DNA of 64,000 nt from Torreya grandis (GCA_037957365.1 JARHVA010001739.1:124001-188000), one strand, 5' to 3'. Counted from the stretch's first letter, positions 49,386 to 62,511 are shown. The notes: generated from the letters alone by a model not told the origin. Program-made: numbers and translations.

Positions 49386-50690
49386 ATCAATTGGCCTTGT
49401 TTGTAGATATATTAATCTCCTTTATATGTGTGCCTTGGAATTATATGTGACACTAACTATCGAGCTTGTTTATATTGTTACACTTGTTTAGCTTGTTGAC
49501 ATTGTGTGGTGTCATGATCCATATTATGCATTTTTAATACATATTCTTCTTCATTTATTATTAAATGATGCTTAATACTATGTGCTTAATTAATACATCT
49601 ATGTAAAAATTAAACTTATATTCCCTACACTATATATTTTACACACATACCTTGATTAACATATACATTATTACGATGACATACACTCCACATGTTCACA
49701 TGATTATACATGATGTTATATTTATGAATGACATGATACAATTAATTTCTATTTTTATATGAGTAAGTTACAAAACACATTCCTCATCTAATAATGGGGA
49801 ATTGCACTAATATTTTCATAGAGACATAAGCCTCCATGAATAAAAAATGAAAATTTAGAATCACAGTGTAGATTTTAGAGATTTATAATGGTTTCGATAT
49901 TAGATGGTTTTAATTACATGATAGGTATCAACACATTATTAAAAAATATGGGCTCATATACCATGCATATTCACTTACTTTACAAATAATTAAATACATA
50001 TTCATACATACTTCAGTGCATATGCATGACCATATGTACGTAGATTACAAAAACACAAAATATTGGTTTTTCACATCTACATACATTTAAGAGACAAGGT
50101 ATTAGATTCAATATATATATGCTTAGCATTATATATCAATTGGTATGAATTTAGGAGATATGGTACTGGTTCATACACATATCCAAACTTTAAGATTCAT
50201 GAGGCATGATGCTGGTTCATGCACCTACATGCTATAAGAGTTTATAATTGGCATAGTTACAAAGGGTCATGATATTGATTCATGCATATTTGCTCATTTT
50301 TGTAATAAGCACTATCTTAGTTGTTTATTTGTAAATAAGCTTTCAATCCACATCAAGTAGGGAACAAAATTTAACATATTAATCCATCTATAGTGGTTGA
50401 TTCATTTTTTATGGGTAATGTATGTAGAGGTTTAGTGATGCTCAATTATCATGGAATTACTTATAGCAAACTCATAATGTAGTTCCCATGCTTGGAAATT
50501 AGTAGAGTGGGAATTATCAGATCAAGGGAAAAGGCAAGGGGGAATTATCAAGGTATGCCTTAAAATTCAAGAGAGTGACATTATCATCTATATAGATAAA
50601 TGAGAGGGCGAATCAATAGAGACATATATTGACAGAAGAGGGGGAATTATAACCTATATAGAGAAAGGAATTATTAAGGACAATCGATAA
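49386..50690. other. intergenic with weak repeats
   Basis: No gene. Between 50090 and 50290 the phrase catgatgctggttcatgcac recurs three or four times at 45-65 bp spacing; 50500-50670 repeats ggggaattat. Otherwise nothing. Confidence 0.4.
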
Positions 50691-51415
50691 AAAGTCTTGA
50701 AGGCATATATTATCCCTAATCATCCCTCATCCTCCCTAATCACTTCCTCAATGGCCATCATTGTACCTAATCACACCCTCATTGACCTTTGTCATCCTTA
50801 ACCAATCCCTAATTATCCCTTTTTGCCCCTCACCATCCCTAATAACTCCATCATTGACCCTCCTCATCCCTCATCATCTATAATCACTCTATTATCAGTC
50901 TTCATCATCCCTTATCATTCCTATTCACCCCCTCATTAGCCCTCATTGTCGCTCATCATCCCTAATCACTCCCTCATTGGCCCTCATCATCCCTTATCAT
51001 CCTTAGTCACTCCTTAATTGGATCTCATTATCCCTTATCCTACCTAGTCACTCTCTCATCATCCCTCATCATCCTTACCCACTCCCTCATCAACCCTTAT
51101 CATCCCTCATCATCAATAATCACTCATTTATATGCTCTCATCATCCCTAATCATCCTTAGTCACACCCTCATCAACCTTAATTTATCCATCATCGATGCT
51201 CATTATCCTTAATCATACTCTCATAATTTTTAATAATACCTAATCACTTCATCATTGTCCCTCATTAACAACCATCATCCCTCATCCACCAAGTCACACC
51301 CTTATAGAACCTAATTATACTTCATTATCCATAATCACTCCCTCATTATCTCTAATCATCCCTCATCACCTTAGTCACTCCATCATTATTTGTCATCATC
51401 CATCATCATTTTTCA
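50691..51415. repeat. minisatellite of CCCTCATCATCCCTAATCACT-type units
   Basis: About 20 irregular copies of a 30-40-bp phrase built from catcatccctaatcactccctcattgaccct. Strongly strand-asymmetric (C-rich, few G). Confidence 0.85.
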
Positions 51416-51519
51416 TTTTAACACTTAAGTTTTAGGATTTTAGGGTTTTATGATTCAAGTTTTTTAATAGTCTTTTAGGTCAAGGGTTATGGTTTAGGGC
51501 AATAAAATAACTAAGGTTT

Positions 51520-52660
51520 TTTATAACTCATTATTTTGGTCTTAGTATTCACAATATATGGTTGGCTTGCAGTGGAATTAGTATAAGTAAGACGCAAATT
51601 CTAGTAAAAATACTCAAAAGATGTCTACAATATTATAGAGGGAAAGTTTTTTAGTTACAATGGGTAGAGGGTTTGTGTTTTTTCCATATATTTTCTCCCA
51701 CTACAGTACATCTTCATCATCATAAACCAAATCAATGATAAACATACTTTCCATCAATGGATTAAAACCCTTCAACCTAGTAGTAGGTCATCTCTTCCCC
51801 AACTCATATTTTACTTCTTAGAATCAAACGTAGTAATGGTGGATGTAGGATAATGGGGGAAAACAAAGAGAACAACATGAAAAAACACAAAACTTAATTT
51901 TTAAAGGATATATTCCCTTTTGAAAATAAATGTAATAATTATAATTATAGTGATTCTCAGGTCATTAATGCAAAGCTGAAACCTAAAAAATTCTTAACTA
52001 GTTGCTTCTCTCTCTTTCAAATGCAAGAAACATAGTCATAAAAGATCCTTATCCTAGTTCTCCAACCATGAGATAGTCCTCCTTCTCCATGCCATCATTA
52101 AACTCAACAATCATAGATTCATTATCCTCGCAATGATGAGGAGGATTTCTTACACACTAACTGATGACTTTTTGTTCTTGTAGACTTGGCCCTCATTGAC
52201 CCTCATCATCATTAATAATTCTTTGCCTTATCTCTTTCTAATTTGGTAATAGAAAGCTAGCAAGAAATATAGTAAGTTTTTTTAAACTCATTTTATAGAT
52301 TTATTCTTCATAATATATGGTTGGCCTATAATGGAATTAATATATGTGAGACTCAAAATTGTAGTAAACATGTTATTCTGATAAATGAAACCAAACTTAA
52401 AAACTTAGAAGATGTCGCTAGTATTATATAGAGAAAAAAATTTAGTTACCATGGGTAGAGGGTTTTTGTTTTTTCCATATATTTTCTCCCACTACTATAA
52501 CTTCATTATTATCTCCATCTTCAAAAACCAAATAAATGATAAACTTACTTCCCATCAGTGGATTAAATCCTTTCAACCTACTAGTATAGTAGTATGCCAT
52601 CTCTTACCTAAGTCACAATTATTATTATAATAATCAAAAGTAGTAATGTGTTTCTTAAAT
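51520..52660. repeat. direct duplication of a roughly 330-bp segment
   Basis: 51520-51840 and 52270-52660 share in order caatatatggttggc, gatgtctacaatattatag, gggtagagggtttgtgtttt, ccatatattttctcccacta, atgataaacatactt and caacctagtagta. Offset 760-790 bp. A stub of the preceding minisatellite (ccctcattgaccctcatcatc, 52190) also repeats, so the duplication included its edge. Confidence 0.75.
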
Positions 52661-54355
52661 CCCCTTCCTCCAAATATGAAAAACTTGAAGTAGGACCTAC
52701 AGATATAATTGAAAACTAAAAAATCTTAAAAATCTAATGTGTAGTGATGCACAAATTCTTCCCATCCCTATATAAATCCAAGTTGAGTAGATGTTCCCTA
52801 TAATTTTAAAATCCAATCCTACCCACTTGTGCCTTGAAAAATAATATTCTCATTAGTTTGGTTTATTAATTTACTCAATACCGGTAATCCTTGATGTAGA
52901 CTCAAGATCGATAATCCCTATCTAGAGAAACATTCATAGTTTTGTTCAAATCACTAGTCCTATTCTTTTAAGTTCCTCCTTTACACTTATAACATAGGGT
53001 GTAGAGGTTTCAACCTATGCACATGAACTGCTTAGTCATCCATTTCAAGGCCATCCCCTTAAATAGAAATCTCATTGCCACAACCCACTCCCATTAAGTC
53101 CTCCATGATGACCTTTTCAATAACTTCAGGGCAAATAACATACATTGTGAAGACCACACCATAGAGGAATGATGAAAGCATTAACAGTTCTGCTCAGGCC
53201 CTTCTGCACTTTCCTATCCAAATAAGTGCATCAATTCTACCCCTAGGTATCACTCCACCTTATACCTTTGAAGATACCATTCCATAAGTCAAATGAGGGG
53301 ATATTATGGTTCCCTAATGGGTAAAATATTCTCAAGCTAGGCAAAACGAAAAACAAGGCCTTGTTATCATATAATTATAAAAAGTGAGCACCCATTTTGA
53401 CAAACAAAGTGGCACCATACAAAGGGTGAAGAAGAGGAAGGTAACTAACCAAAAATGGGATGAAATGGTATTAGAACACATCGATTAGATATATAGTTGG
53501 AAGACACTAGGAGATGTATGATCTGATCAAACAACATCCAAAGCATTCATGTAGCCTAAACAAATTGATAACTAAGTTTTAGAGAAAAATTAAAAAGCAA
53601 ATAATTGTAGTGGAAGGGGAGATAAATCCCACCTTCCATCTTAATTCCCACAAAATAATAAAGATTTCAATGCAAGGAAAAAATGTGCCAGATTAAACTC
53701 GATGGAATGAATGCTAATAATTTATACTCGTGGCCCACATCATTCTTTGAGAATAACTCACAAACATGAGAAGATCCAAAATGATCTATCCCTTTTGCTC
53801 AATGTTTGTGACCCAAATATAAATCAAATAAATATGGCCAAAATAAGGCTTTCACCTCCTTCTTAGACAAATATGAATATAAAAAAGGAATCGGCACAAG
53901 CACTACACTTGACAACATCTATAAAGTAGAGGTGATAAGGGGGGTGAGATCCAATAATTTTGAAGGTCAAATGTAGGAACCATTATGAAAATCCAAAACA
54001 CATGTAATCACTATTAGTAGGTGGGTGAGTTGGGAATGCAGTATTGATAGCCCTTACAATGGCCCGAGGCCAAAGCTCGAACTCACTCAAAAGACTCGAA
54101 CATCAACCCATCACTCTTTGTAGATTAATAAGATATCCAAACCAACAAATCAGAACATGTAAATCTAAGACAAAAATGAAGTTGAATCCAACATCCAATC
54201 TTGCATTAAAGAGGAAACACAGTTTCAAGGGGGAATTACAAAGTTTCCTTTTGTTTTAACTTGTTTTCCTATATAGGAATTCAAATAACATCCTCCCCCC
54301 ATAGTAGTTATAAGTTAAAATCCATGTCATGATTCTCATAAGGATCCCATGATAG
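52661..54355. other. intergenic; possible decayed coding sequence on the minus strand
   Basis: Minus-strand frames near 53290-53050 read fairly protein-like (for example LIWIGKCRRA, VICPEVIEKVIMEDLMGVG) but without splice signals, start or known motif. I do not call a gene. Confidence 0.25.
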
Positions 54356-54389
54356 TCACACTCATTTTTAGCGATGATGAGCATGATAA

Positions 54390-54465
54390 AATGCATCATA
54401 TGAGGGTTGATGAGGGAGTGATTAGTAATGATGACAGATGATGAGGGTAAATGAGGGAGTGTCCA
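54390..54465. repeat. short reverse-complement stub of the CATCATCCCT minisatellite
   Basis: Words tgatgagggagtgattagtaatgatg and gatgagggtaaatgagggagt match the complement of the array at 50691-51415. Confidence 0.65.
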
Positions 54466-54885
54466 ATGTGAATTTGGAAGGTTAGAATATGTCTTTATTA
54501 TATGAGACTTTGGAATAATGCATGAGATTAGAATTAAAGAATGCATGTATTGACCCATATGTCTAAAATTTTTTTCAGAGTGAATGGTGTCTTTTTAAGA
54601 TGAATTTTGAATGGTGTTTTGATTCATTCTATTTTGAATGGAGTGTACTAGGGTGACTAGCTACATTCATGTTCAGTATAAGTTGTCAATTATGACTAGA
54701 TGTAGATGGCGTGTATGAGTGATTTCATACATACATGTAGTAATAGGTATGCAATAGATGTCATGTATGAGTGACCATATCATGACTATAAGTATGCTAC
54801 AAGGTATTCATTTATGCATATTGATAGACCCATTGATTGAAAACCTCATAAATTATTTAGGAATCCACCTTCAAGCTCAAGTACT

Positions 54886-54965
54886 CAATCGGGTAGGGCA
54901 TACTCAAGTAGGTAAAGTACGTAGGGCATACTTAATTAGGTAAATTAGGGGGCATACTCAATGGT
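54886..54965. repeat. short tandem repeat (gtagggcatactcaagtaggtaaa)
   Basis: Three head-to-tail copies of about 31 bp, the last incomplete. Confidence 0.75.
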
Positions 54966-55300
54966 ATATATCTATTACATATGCAACATGATTTAAAATT
55001 TAATTTTTCATTCTATCATCCAATCTAGAAATTGTGAAAACTAAATATTGACCATAATGAATTTTGAAAAACTAACTTCTAAATGATAATTGCCACAACT
55101 TTGGAATCAATTTCATAAGATGCATAGTGGACCTTTTTTTTTATATTTAGTAAAATCAATTTAAATTATAATAATATAAAATGTAATGTAAATTAAATTT
55201 AAACTTATTACATTTAACATTATTATACTTTAAATTTATTTTACTAAATATATACTCTCACTAACACAACCAAACAGTAAAAAAACAAGAAACATCATAC

Positions 55301-55440
55301 AAAAGGGTGTACACCCTTTTTAATGTATAAGGTGTATGCCCTTTCATTTCAAACTTTTTACATATTTGATTTTCCCTTATGGAAAAAGGCTTTCAAAGTG
55401 TGTACACCCTTTTCAAAGGGTGTATGCCATTTTAACATTT
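55301..55440. repeat. cluster of AAAGGGTGTACACCCTTT palindromes
   Basis: 55301-55320 is a perfect 20-bp palindrome, AAAAGGGTGTACACCCTTTT. Related half-sites follow: aaggtgtatgccctttc (55330), gtgtacacccttttcaaagggtgta (55400-55425). Confidence 0.85.
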
Positions 55441-55647
55441 TAGTCTTTTAATTTTATGCTTTTCATCTAAAATTGCTTTGGGTATAGGCTTGAGGATGTC
55501 CGAACCTAGCCTAAAATCATCCATGGATTAGCCCACATGGTTTTAAGGAAATTGAGTATTTTTCATTTTTATCGACACATCTGATCAGACTGATTTTATT
55601 ATTTTAAAAAATATATATATATGGGTTTGTAGATGGGAAAGTGTAAT

Positions 55648-55652
<5 letters not shown>

Positions 55653-55686
<34 letters not shown>
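55653..55686. repeat. (TA)n microsatellite
   Basis: Uninterrupted TA run. Confidence 0.95.
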
Positions 55687-55688
<2 letters not shown>

Positions 55689-55938
55689 GTTAAACTATTA
55701 TTTTTAATTATTGATTAACAATGTACAAAATACTTCATTATAGACTATACACATGTTATAAATACATTTATAACTTTTTAAACGTTAATCAAAAGTTAAT
55801 AAAACTTATATCTTAGCAATCTACACATTGTTAGCTATGCTTTAAAAAAAATGATTTTCATGAAGTTAAGGTCAAAAATTTGTGTTCTTACACTTGAAAT
55901 TCCAATTTTCCAGCTATATTGATTTGTAAAATTATTTA

Positions 55939-56052
<114 letters not shown>

Positions 56053-56267
56053 TAATAAAAAATATTTGACATTTCATACACGTGCAATCTCCTTATCTTT
56101 AAACAAAAAGTGTCATGTCATTATCATAAATGTATCCATTTCACATACTTTTATAATATGAGTATTGAAAAAAAAAATTAGAAACTACATTCAAAATTAA
56201 ACAAATCATATTTTTTCTTCATTATCAAATTCATTTTATAAGTATCTCTAAAATTCTATTGAAATAA

Positions 56268-56390
56268 GGCCATGGGTTGGGGTGCAGTGGTAGGGCTGGG
56301 GGCCTACCACCCAACCACCCTGGGTTCAAGCCCTATTCCCTATCGGTCACCTCTTAGGTTTCAAAAAATTGCATAATACAATACAAAAAA
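56268..56390 (+). mobile_element. probable tRNA-derived SINE
   Basis: The sequence contains an RNA polymerase III A-box-like ggtgcagtggtag (56281-56293) and a perfect B box GGTTCAAGCCC (56323-56333), spaced as in a tRNA-like promoter. It does not fold as an intact tRNA (no matching acceptor stem seen), and an A-rich tail (tacaatacaaaaaat) follows at about 56376-56390. This is the usual make-up of a plant SINE. G+C content of the first 70 bp is far above its surroundings. Confidence 0.55.
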
Positions 56391-57333
56391 TAAATCTATC
56401 TAAGTTCAACAATTATTCTTTTTAGAAGAAAAAACTGTCACTTTAAGCTCCCCCTTTTATCCCCCATTATTTTGCATCTACCCAACATCACTTTTTGATA
56501 CTAACTTGCACTTGATGATAGTGACCCTCTATCAGGAATGACTACTTTTCAAAATCAAATCTTTCTTTAGGGTTAGCCCATCTATTTAGCATGTGGGTGT
56601 CATGAGAAATTAGCCAATTGGACTCATATATATACAAATCAAGGTCTCATTTGATAGAGGACTTAGAACTTATTTGGCAAACATCTATACACTATTGCAT
56701 ATTGAGTAAAACGACCTTATTCCTCCAAATTTTCAAATCATTAATTTTGAGCAGCCTAGAACCAAGTCTAAATCATACTAAAGCCAAGTCAAAACAAGCA
56801 TTTTCAAGTATCAAATTTAAATCATTATTTACATTCATATGGTGAAAGATCACAACTTCAAAATTACACTAGGTGGAAAATTATGTGTGGCTTGATATCC
56901 CTCCTTAGAGTATTAGACATGTAGGAAATGATAAATCATCAATGGAGGTGTTTAGTGTCAACTCAACCCATTACAATTTTCCACCTTTTAAAGGTGTCTA
57001 GCTATCACAAGCACACCTAGTGTTTCAAGGTGAAAGAGGCTGATTTATGGAGTTTCACGCATCATCAAGGTTTGAAATTGTGCATATAGATCTTTTAGAG
57101 ATAGGTGAAGGTGAATGTATGGTCACAAAATCTTTTTATATATAGGTCACTATCAACCACTAAAGGTCCATATCTACAGTCGATACTAACCCAAAGTTGA
57201 TGGAATTGACCAGGCACAGATAGGAACACAACCCTAAATCTAGATGAATCACATATTTTATTTAGTATATATTCCATTGTTATAAGTTGGTCATAGTTAG
57301 ACAGTAACTTAAAAAATATAAGTACTTATATAA

Positions 57334-58486
57334 TGCCAAAAATTTCACCCAAATAAAACCCATAAAAACACTACTAATTTTTTTCTTCTCTTGTGCAACA
57401 CTTACTCCGCACAATTAACGCATCAATCATTAACACGACCACAGTTAATGCATGCATTAACTACACGTGTATTATAATCCCTTGTCCACAATCAATATGT
57501 AACGTCCAAAATTTCACCCAAATAAAACCCATATAATATTAATATTAATAAATAAACTGGTAGTTGGTAGTGATTATTTTTACCTTTAAATTAATATAGA
57601 AACTTTGATTTAATAATTTTAGATATTTTTACTATTTTTAGTAAATCAATTCTAAACTCAGTTTATTCAAAAAATTACTTAACAAAATAGTTTTTTACAT
57701 TAAAAACCTTTTGAAACACCAATTTTTTATTATTATTTAAATTGTTGGAGATTATTTTTGTAAGTTCTTAGTGGTATCTTACATCTAATAATATATAGAT
57801 TAATTTTTAGAAATACTTTTCAATTCATGAGGGCATTTTATCCATCACCATTTGATAGACAATATAATGAAATTATAATTTGATTATGATGTGAGCTAGT
57901 CAAGTCTGGATGCATTGTGGTTGGGTAATTTCACTTCAAGTGTGAATGGTTAATCTTGAACAGTGTACTCATGGGTAGTATGCTAATTGTATTTGAGGTT
58001 GGGCTAATTAGGAGTTTGGTTGCTTATGTAGTTTTATCATGCTTACAATTGTAAGGTGTCAACAAACCATTGACAGATCACATTTCATACCATTTGGGAC
58101 GACTTTTAATTTAGGTTTCATTAGTCCAAGCTATACTTGATATCCCTTGAGTACCAAATTTAAGTGTAATCTTACACACCAATTCTGATGTAGTTAACAC
58201 AGCTTAGTCACATCTCACTTGTCAAATGATTTTATGTTTTTTGTTTTTTGAAATATAAGATGATCCTCTACATTTCATATAACATACCTTGAGTGTGTTT
58301 GTATACCTTTAAGGTTGCCTTTGTTTATGGATGATGGATTAGAATAAGCATGTAGTTAATACATGCATTAGTATTATTGTGTTAATGGTTGAAGTGTTAC
58401 TTGTGCATAGTTAGTGTTGTACAAGAGAAGAAAAAAACTAGTAATGTTTTTATGGGTTTTATTTGGATGAAATTTTGGGTGTCACA
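57334..58486. mobile_element. non-autonomous DNA element with about 135-bp terminal inverted repeats
   Basis: The left 57334-57470 and the reverse complement of 58350-58486 match nearly base for base: AAATTTCACCCAAATAAAAC, CATAAAAACACTACTA, TTTTTTTCTTCTCTTGT, CAACACTTACT and TTAATGCATGCATTAACTAC. The element interrupts sequence that is continuous in the related copy at about 46510, which proves insertion. It encodes no transposase (internal part about 880 bp). A third copy of the terminal sequence, tgtaacgtccaaaatttcac, lies at 57498-57535 in the orientation of the left end. A target duplication is not clear. Confidence 0.8.
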
Positions 58487-58689
58487 GCTTATCCTATTTT
58501 GGTACTTGCTATATTTAGAATATTCCACTTTTCAAATCATAGTGATCTATTTCAAGATTTTACATTCAAATTCACGTTCAAATTCCATATTTAGTAATAT
58601 GAATTCGCATACTAGTTTTTAACCTATTAGAGTTTCTAAAAACAAATTAGGGTAAAATATCTACTAATGATTTAGTTTTACAACCTAAT

Positions 58690-59345
58690 ATGAATATTAA
58701 GATGTTTACTAATCCATTTACAAAATATGAGACACAAGAATCTAAGGCTAATCCCATGGTATATTTGACTTGAAATGTTCATCTTCTTTTTGCTTCATAT
58801 GCTCCTAAAGCTTAAGATCCTCATCCTATAGATGACATTATCTGTAAATTTATAAATACATGATTAAAATAACCTATAATTAAATTTGATGACCATGAAA
58901 TTATTGACGATGATTCCACCAATGCACCTTTATTCATATGTGCTTTCATTTCCTCACATTCCATACAAAGTGTTATTATGGAAATCATGTCAACTGAAAA
59001 AATATGCACTATGACATTACTTAATAGTCATGGGTACACACATATAGAATCGATTGGTATGACATACACTATAAGAGGTTTTAATGGAAAACATAAAAAC
59101 TCTCTTGGAGGCATTGTCTTACAACTTATGGTAGGACATACAACTATCTATGACTTTAGTGATGATGAAGACAACTTGCTTAGAATTATTGTATGGGATG
59201 GACTTGATAAGGAATTATGTAGTAAAATTGATTATCAAGGAATTGTTTTATGCTCAAAACATTTCATGATGGTTTGAATTGAGTTTTTTCAAGTTAGGTA
59301 TGTTTTTTATTTGGATGAAAATAATGGTTTTAATTCATCTAGTCC
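58690..59345 (+). pseudogene. protease-like fragment of the third retroelement family
   Basis: One frame reads through IKFDDHEIIDDDSTNAPLFI and, from 58978 to 59277, METMSTEKICTM-type sequence with LNSHGYTHIESIGMTYTIRG, FNGKHKNSLGGIVLQLMVGH. It resembles the half of Tat/Ogre proteases after the active site (VKGFDGSKREIIGEIELPI pattern). The DSG triad itself is not preserved (position reads MEIMS). Assignment is by pattern only. Confidence 0.45.
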
Positions 59346-61648
59346 TAGCTAGAAATTTTGATCTAAAGTAGAATTATCATTTCACAAAAAACAACTATTG
59401 ATGTTATAGTATCTTGGCAATTGCCTAACTATTAGGTGTTATGGTCTCTTCCATGGAGATTGTATTGTGATGCTTGTGGGATTCTGATTGTAGTATCTCT
59501 CATGCCTAAATTTGAAGGATGACCATAATAAAAAATGATTGTGCCTTTTGCCATACTATCATATCTCGTGTCATGAAATGTTTTTGATGCCGTCAATATT
59601 TCCCCAAAATCTGTAGATCAAATTTAATATGAAGATGAATTTTCAATTATTATTTCTAAAAGAATATTATTAATCAATTTTATGATTAATATAAATTTTG
59701 ATTTTATTGAGATAAATATTTTGAAGTTTTTGATTCTAATATTTTATGATTTATATAAATTAGGATTTTTTTAAATTAATATAAATGTTGAATTTTTTAT
59801 TATTAGTATTTTTGGATTCACATAAATGTCATGTGCAATGTATCTAAAAATTTCTTCTTTTAATTAATATCAATCTTGATTTTTTTAACATTTTAATTTT
59901 TTTTAACTAAGATAAATCTTTATTTTTTTTGGTAGTAAATTATATTAGAGTTGTAAATTCCTAAACCTACAATGGCCCTAGTCATTTCTTAGTTTTTAAA
60001 TAGTGAAATTTTAGGATGTATTTATAGTTGTTAAATTGTGTGAATTTAGGATGTTTGTGTATTCCATTATTGGTATGTTTGTGAAGTTATGGTGGTTCCT
60101 TGGATATTTTATATACCTTTTCTTAATGCCCTTCAATTGTCTCTTCTCCTAAATATTTATACACACCTTGGGATTTATGTTAGAATCATGATTAATGTTA
60201 TTATGGGACCAACAAAAATATTGATAATCACTTATCTATGCCCATGATCCATTTAGTTCAGTTGCTTGTAGCTAATGTGAGAAGACATGTTGTTCCATCA
60301 TTTTTATTTTTTTCAGCTCTTAGATGTTGATTTGGGTAGAAATATATGATTCTAATTTGAATTCAAGTCATTTATAAATACATTGGCACTAATGTGGACA
60401 ATAATTGGTAAGTCATAATTATATTAAATTTCTCTTTTAGCAATGGCCAAGGAGACCAATCAAGACTAGAAACCAAACATTTATGCTAACAAGAGGCTAT
60501 TATTGGTAATGATAAGAGACCACTATATATTGTGATTATTTAAGGATAAAGGCATCACTAACCCATTTTAAATGAGGCTTAATAGCCTTAAAGGCTTTCC
60601 AGATGTTTTTCACCACAAAAGAACCTTCAATTTGGAAACCTATGTTTTTTCAACTCGACCTTCTGTAAAGAGATCCAAATGAAATAAAATGACATTGAAT
60701 GATTTTCCAAGACTCATTTACTTCAATGGATTTTTCCACCTATTTGGCACATAGCGTAATGCTTTGACTATAGATGACAATGATTCCCATACCTCTATGA
60801 AACCCCTGCTTTTGTTTGGAATTAGACAAAAGAAAGTCATAGGAGGATTTAGAAAGGGGCCAACAGGGAGTGTAACCTTTTGTAAATTATTATTTCATTA
60901 ATAATATTCTTACTGAATTAGTCTAATAGTAAAAATATTAAAGGGAACCACAATGCCAATTGTAGAGAGTTTGACTTGTTTTCCTAAGTCAATATTCAAT
61001 AACTAAATATTAATTCTAAAAAAATTTTATGTCAAAGGAATAAATATTTTAATCAATGAAGTTTACTTGTAAGAAATATCTAGTGTGCATATATATAATT
61101 GGTATTATACACATTTAACCGTAAACTTGTGCTCAAGGATAAAATTTGATAATTGACTTTCCCTCTTAACAAAGACATGATGGTTAAATAATTAAAATGG
61201 CTTGCATTTTATGTTTTTATTACATATTTGTAAGGCATTTTATGGTTCATGCAAACATATTTTGAAGTGAATTGTATTATCTAAACCTAAATCATAACCT
61301 TATGGTTATAAAAATTAAATTCACGTCATATTCTAGAGACTACTAATATTATAAACTGTCAAATACAAGTAAACAAAATAAAAAAATTAATTTACCACAT
61401 ATTTCACCAAGGTGGATTGTTTTTTGTAATGTCTTATCAGCATTTACTATGACTCACTCATTTTGGTCAGCCTATGCAATTATACTTAGTACATTTTAAA
61501 AAATAGCTTGGATACCTTTGATAAAAAAATCTTGAGTTTTTCTATAAGTTTTTATTCTTCGTAACTTATACCTTTTAGATACAAATGTATATATCCATGG
61601 TGGTGTTAGGAAAAGAAGATAAAAAAATTTGGTTTGTCAATCCTCCCT
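59346..61648. other. intergenic, nothing recognised
   Basis: AT-rich. Between 59640 and 59940 several ttttaattaatataaatcttgattttt-like lines recur irregularly. No gene seen. Confidence 0.4.
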
Positions 61649-62511
61649 TCAGTTTGTTAATTTTTCACAAGAGCCTCCTCTAGCACCCAGTGTGAACTCT
61701 AGCCCTAGCTCTACTTGCACTTCACTATTCTACAAATATAAAGCTTCAAATTTAGGGTTAGGGGTGTGGAATGGATTATAATTCATCTCACTAGCCAAAT
61801 AATTTGGTTGTGGTGTTGCCACATATTCAGAGGAACATTTGTCTTTGGCACTACTAAAGACATCATCATTGTTAAATAAAGCATTGTCTACTACGTTTTA
61901 CAGCTTTTTTTTTTGATATCAATACCCATGCATTCATTTTACTACTTGAAATCTAAAGATTATTAATAAATTCATGATGTTTGTATTTGTATTTTTGGTG
62001 AGGATTAAGAGACTTGAATTTACCCATCCTTCACTTTGTGCAGCTCGCTAGCTGTACTTTGCATCAATGTCCCATGTGTGTGCCTCATTTTGTCCATCAA
62101 AAGTATTGGGTAGATTTGCATTATTTACCATAGCAATAGGGTGTATTCCCTGAAGAATACTCTACACTCTTCCTTAACATGCCACCCAATTTCCAAACCA
62201 AAAGAGACTCATTGATCCTTAGATGAGATTCAATAGATCCTCTCACATGATTCATACAAAAGTGACCTGAATAAATCTGAATAAGACACATAGATTCGAA
62301 GCTCCATTATTTTGTAACTCTAATAAAAATAATAATAAAACAAATAAATCACAAACAAGGTCTTAAATGGTAAGGGCTTCTGGATATGATATTGATGAGG
62401 CTTGTGCGGTCGCATAATTTTTCTAAGAAAATAATGGCTTTTCCCTGAGATTGTGCCCTCTTTATCCATTCAAGCCTTGATCATAGAATTTCCTTGAACT
62501 AAAAAGAAAAA
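61649..62511 (-). pseudogene. gene C: remains of a multi-exon gene of unknown function
   Basis: On the minus strand protein-like blocks lie between splice-like signals. A block after the acceptor ctttttag (about 62498) has FKEIL, EWIKRAQSQGKAIIFLEKL and CDRTSLINIISRSPYHLR. A short piece follows (about 62326-62270). A clear exon 62149-62024 (126 bp, phase 0, acceptor cttcag, donor gtaaat) reads IHPIAMVNNANLPNTFDG, QNEAHTWDIDAKYS, one TAG, RAAQSEGW. The last block 61891-61649 has NALFNNDDVFSSAKDK, EYVATPQPNYLASEMNYNP, one TAG, ELGLEFTLGARGGS and a TGA stop at 61651-61649. I recognise no domain. Stops within exons mark it as a pseudogene or a mispredicted frame. Confidence 0.45.

Larger units (their letters stand above)
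56480..59345 (+). mobile_element. third retroelement family, copy 2, with protease fragment and a nested TIR element
   Basis: 56480-57333 and 58487-58670 match the LTR-like copy at 45495-46680 in order; between them sits a TIR element. The remainder (58690-59345) holds a protease-like fragment. Gag, present in copy 1, is deleted. The element's other end was not found. Confidence 0.6.

Noticed and set aside
53050..53300. Minus-strand coding sequence (VICPEVIEKVIMEDLMGVG)
   Set aside because: A single short stretch without start, splice signals or known motif; left as a remark only.
56268..56345. Functional tRNA gene
   Set aside because: The B box is perfect but no acceptor stem, anticodon stem or CCA-compatible end could be paired.
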